Source: Chthoniobacterales bacterium
GTDB taxonomy: Bacteria > Verrucomicrobiota > Verrucomicrobiia > Chthoniobacterales > UBA10450
NCBI GenBank assembly: GCA_025980625.1
Contig: JAICXG010000153.1
Coordinates: 1 to 6,905 of the forward strand
Length of the DNA: 6,905 nucleotides
Direction: 5' to 3'
Shown here: one piece after another, positions 6,318-6,905 of the stretch
How the letters are laid out: each line of letters begins with the position of its first letter
Numbering within the stretch: position 1 is the stretch's first letter
Position numbers and translations under genes: made by a program
The notes under the pieces: model-generated
What the model saw: the letters and a program-made list of their open reading frames with translations, nothing else
The model's database searches: none
Told to the model about the DNA's origin: nothing

Positions 6318-6905
6318 TCAGTCGCGATCGAGCGCCTTCAACCAACTCATCACCAGATCATGCTTCCGGCGTGCGCCGGTGCGATCGAAAACGAAAACGA
6401 GATTCGCCAACATCCGCATGAAAATAAGTCGCGGGGAAGCGGGCGCGAAATAGCACGATTGCGTTTTCAATCGTTGTCGCGCCAGGATGGCTTCGCAGTC
6501 CGGCCGGGAAAGAATCCGTCCGCCATGAAAGGGATCGAAGAGGATGCGCTCGTAACGCGCGATGAAGTGGCCGGGAAGATTGATCCCGTCGATCTGCATC
6601 CCGGCGCGTCGTCCGACGATTACATAAAGCATCGCGAGCGAGATGGGGATGCCAAGGCGGGTCTCGATCACCTCGCTTAGGAGCGAATTCTTCGGGTCGT
6701 AATATTCCTCCGCGTTCCCGCGAAAGCCGAGGTCGCGGGCCATAAAATTCGTCAGAGCCTGCAATCGCTCGCGCGAGGAATTTGCTTCACCAACGAGCGC
6801 GCGCAGCCGGCGTCCCCACGAGTCGAGCTTGCGATGGAGTTTCGCGATCGGCGCGTCCGGCTCGAAACAACGCGTCAGGAGCCACCAGGCCGCTTCGATG
6901 TCCCC
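6318..6905 (-). CDS. SirB1-like transglutaminase-like protein (partial, N-terminus off the right edge)
   Basis: The reading frame is open to the window edge, so this gene is 5'-partial with 195 residues visible; a TTG at 6764 is an internal codon, not the start. The visible N-terminal part, IEAAWWLLTRCFEPDAP and the following helix, matches the start of the SirB1/Transglut_core2 family. The core has GFRGN (60-64), YYDPKNSLLSEVIETR (68-83), GIPISLAMLYVIVGRRAG (85-102) and LPGHFIARY (110-118) with the conserved His, then ILFDPFHGG (121-129). No Cys is seen in the stretch GIPISL, as in SirB1 rather than active transglutaminases. After NLVFVFDRTG the protein ends within about 20 residues, so the C-terminal TPR-like repeats of E. 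coli SirB1 are missing. Its stop is four bases from the kinase stop, and no terminator lies between. The biochemical role of the family is not established. Confidence 0.88.
   Translation of the reverse strand, partial: GDIEAAWWLLTRCFEPDAPIAKLHRKLDSWGRRLRALVGEANSSRERLQALTNFMARDLGFRGNAEEYYDPKNSLLSEVIETRLGIPISLAMLYVIVGRRAGMQIDGINLPGHFIARYERILFDPFHGGRILSRPDCEAILARQRLKTQSCYFAPASPRLIFMRMLANLVFVFDRTGARRKHDLVMSWLKALDRD

Noticed and set aside
6123..6680. Plus-strand 185-residue frame overlapping the kinase end and the SirB1-like gene
   Set aside because: It lies antisense to conserved SirB1 motifs and out of frame with the kinase, with no conserved features of its own.

Overview
The window is a GC-rich, densely coded stretch of bacterial chromosome. 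It holds six protein-coding genes, two of them cut by the window edges, and no RNA gene, CRISPR array, insertion sequence or phage gene that I can recognise. No gap between genes exceeds 190 bases. The gene set and protein style suggest a soil- or water-type Verrucomicrobiota (Chthoniobacterales-like) or a related phylum: a signal-like N-terminal extension on ATP synthase subunit a, few clear Shine-Dalgarno sequences, and an actinobacterial-type glycogen/maltose-1-phosphate synthase. That placement is an inference and was not tested by any search.

Layout from left to right. Four genes lie on the minus strand, so transcription runs right to left. In that transcription order they are a GT4 glycogen/alpha-maltose-1-phosphate synthase (3613-4815), the ribosome-assembly GTPase Obg (2406-3485), a second GT4 glycosyltransferase of the exopolysaccharide/lipopolysaccharide kind (1093-2325), and F1Fo ATP synthase subunit a (from 902 running off the left edge). 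They are separated by 127, 80 and 190 bases, so this is a co-directional cluster rather than a tightly overlapping operon. Diverging from the synthase across a 67-base AT-rich spacer is an FGGY-family sugar kinase on the plus strand (4883-6313), most like gluconokinases. Its stop codon lies four bases from that of a convergent minus-strand SirB1/transglutaminase-like protein (6318 to beyond the right edge).

The genes do not form one obvious pathway. The synthase (glucan building from ADP-glucose) and the kinase (phosphorylating a free sugar or sugar acid) share a short divergent control region and could both serve carbon storage and central carbon metabolism. Obg and the ATP synthase are housekeeping functions. 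The most surprising signal is not a gene. The 8-base word CCTAACGA (9-mer GCCTAACGA) occurs eight times (seven for the 9-mer) on either strand within 4.3 kb, inside five coding sequences and in all three reading-frame phases. That is far above chance and looks like selection or spread at the DNA level.
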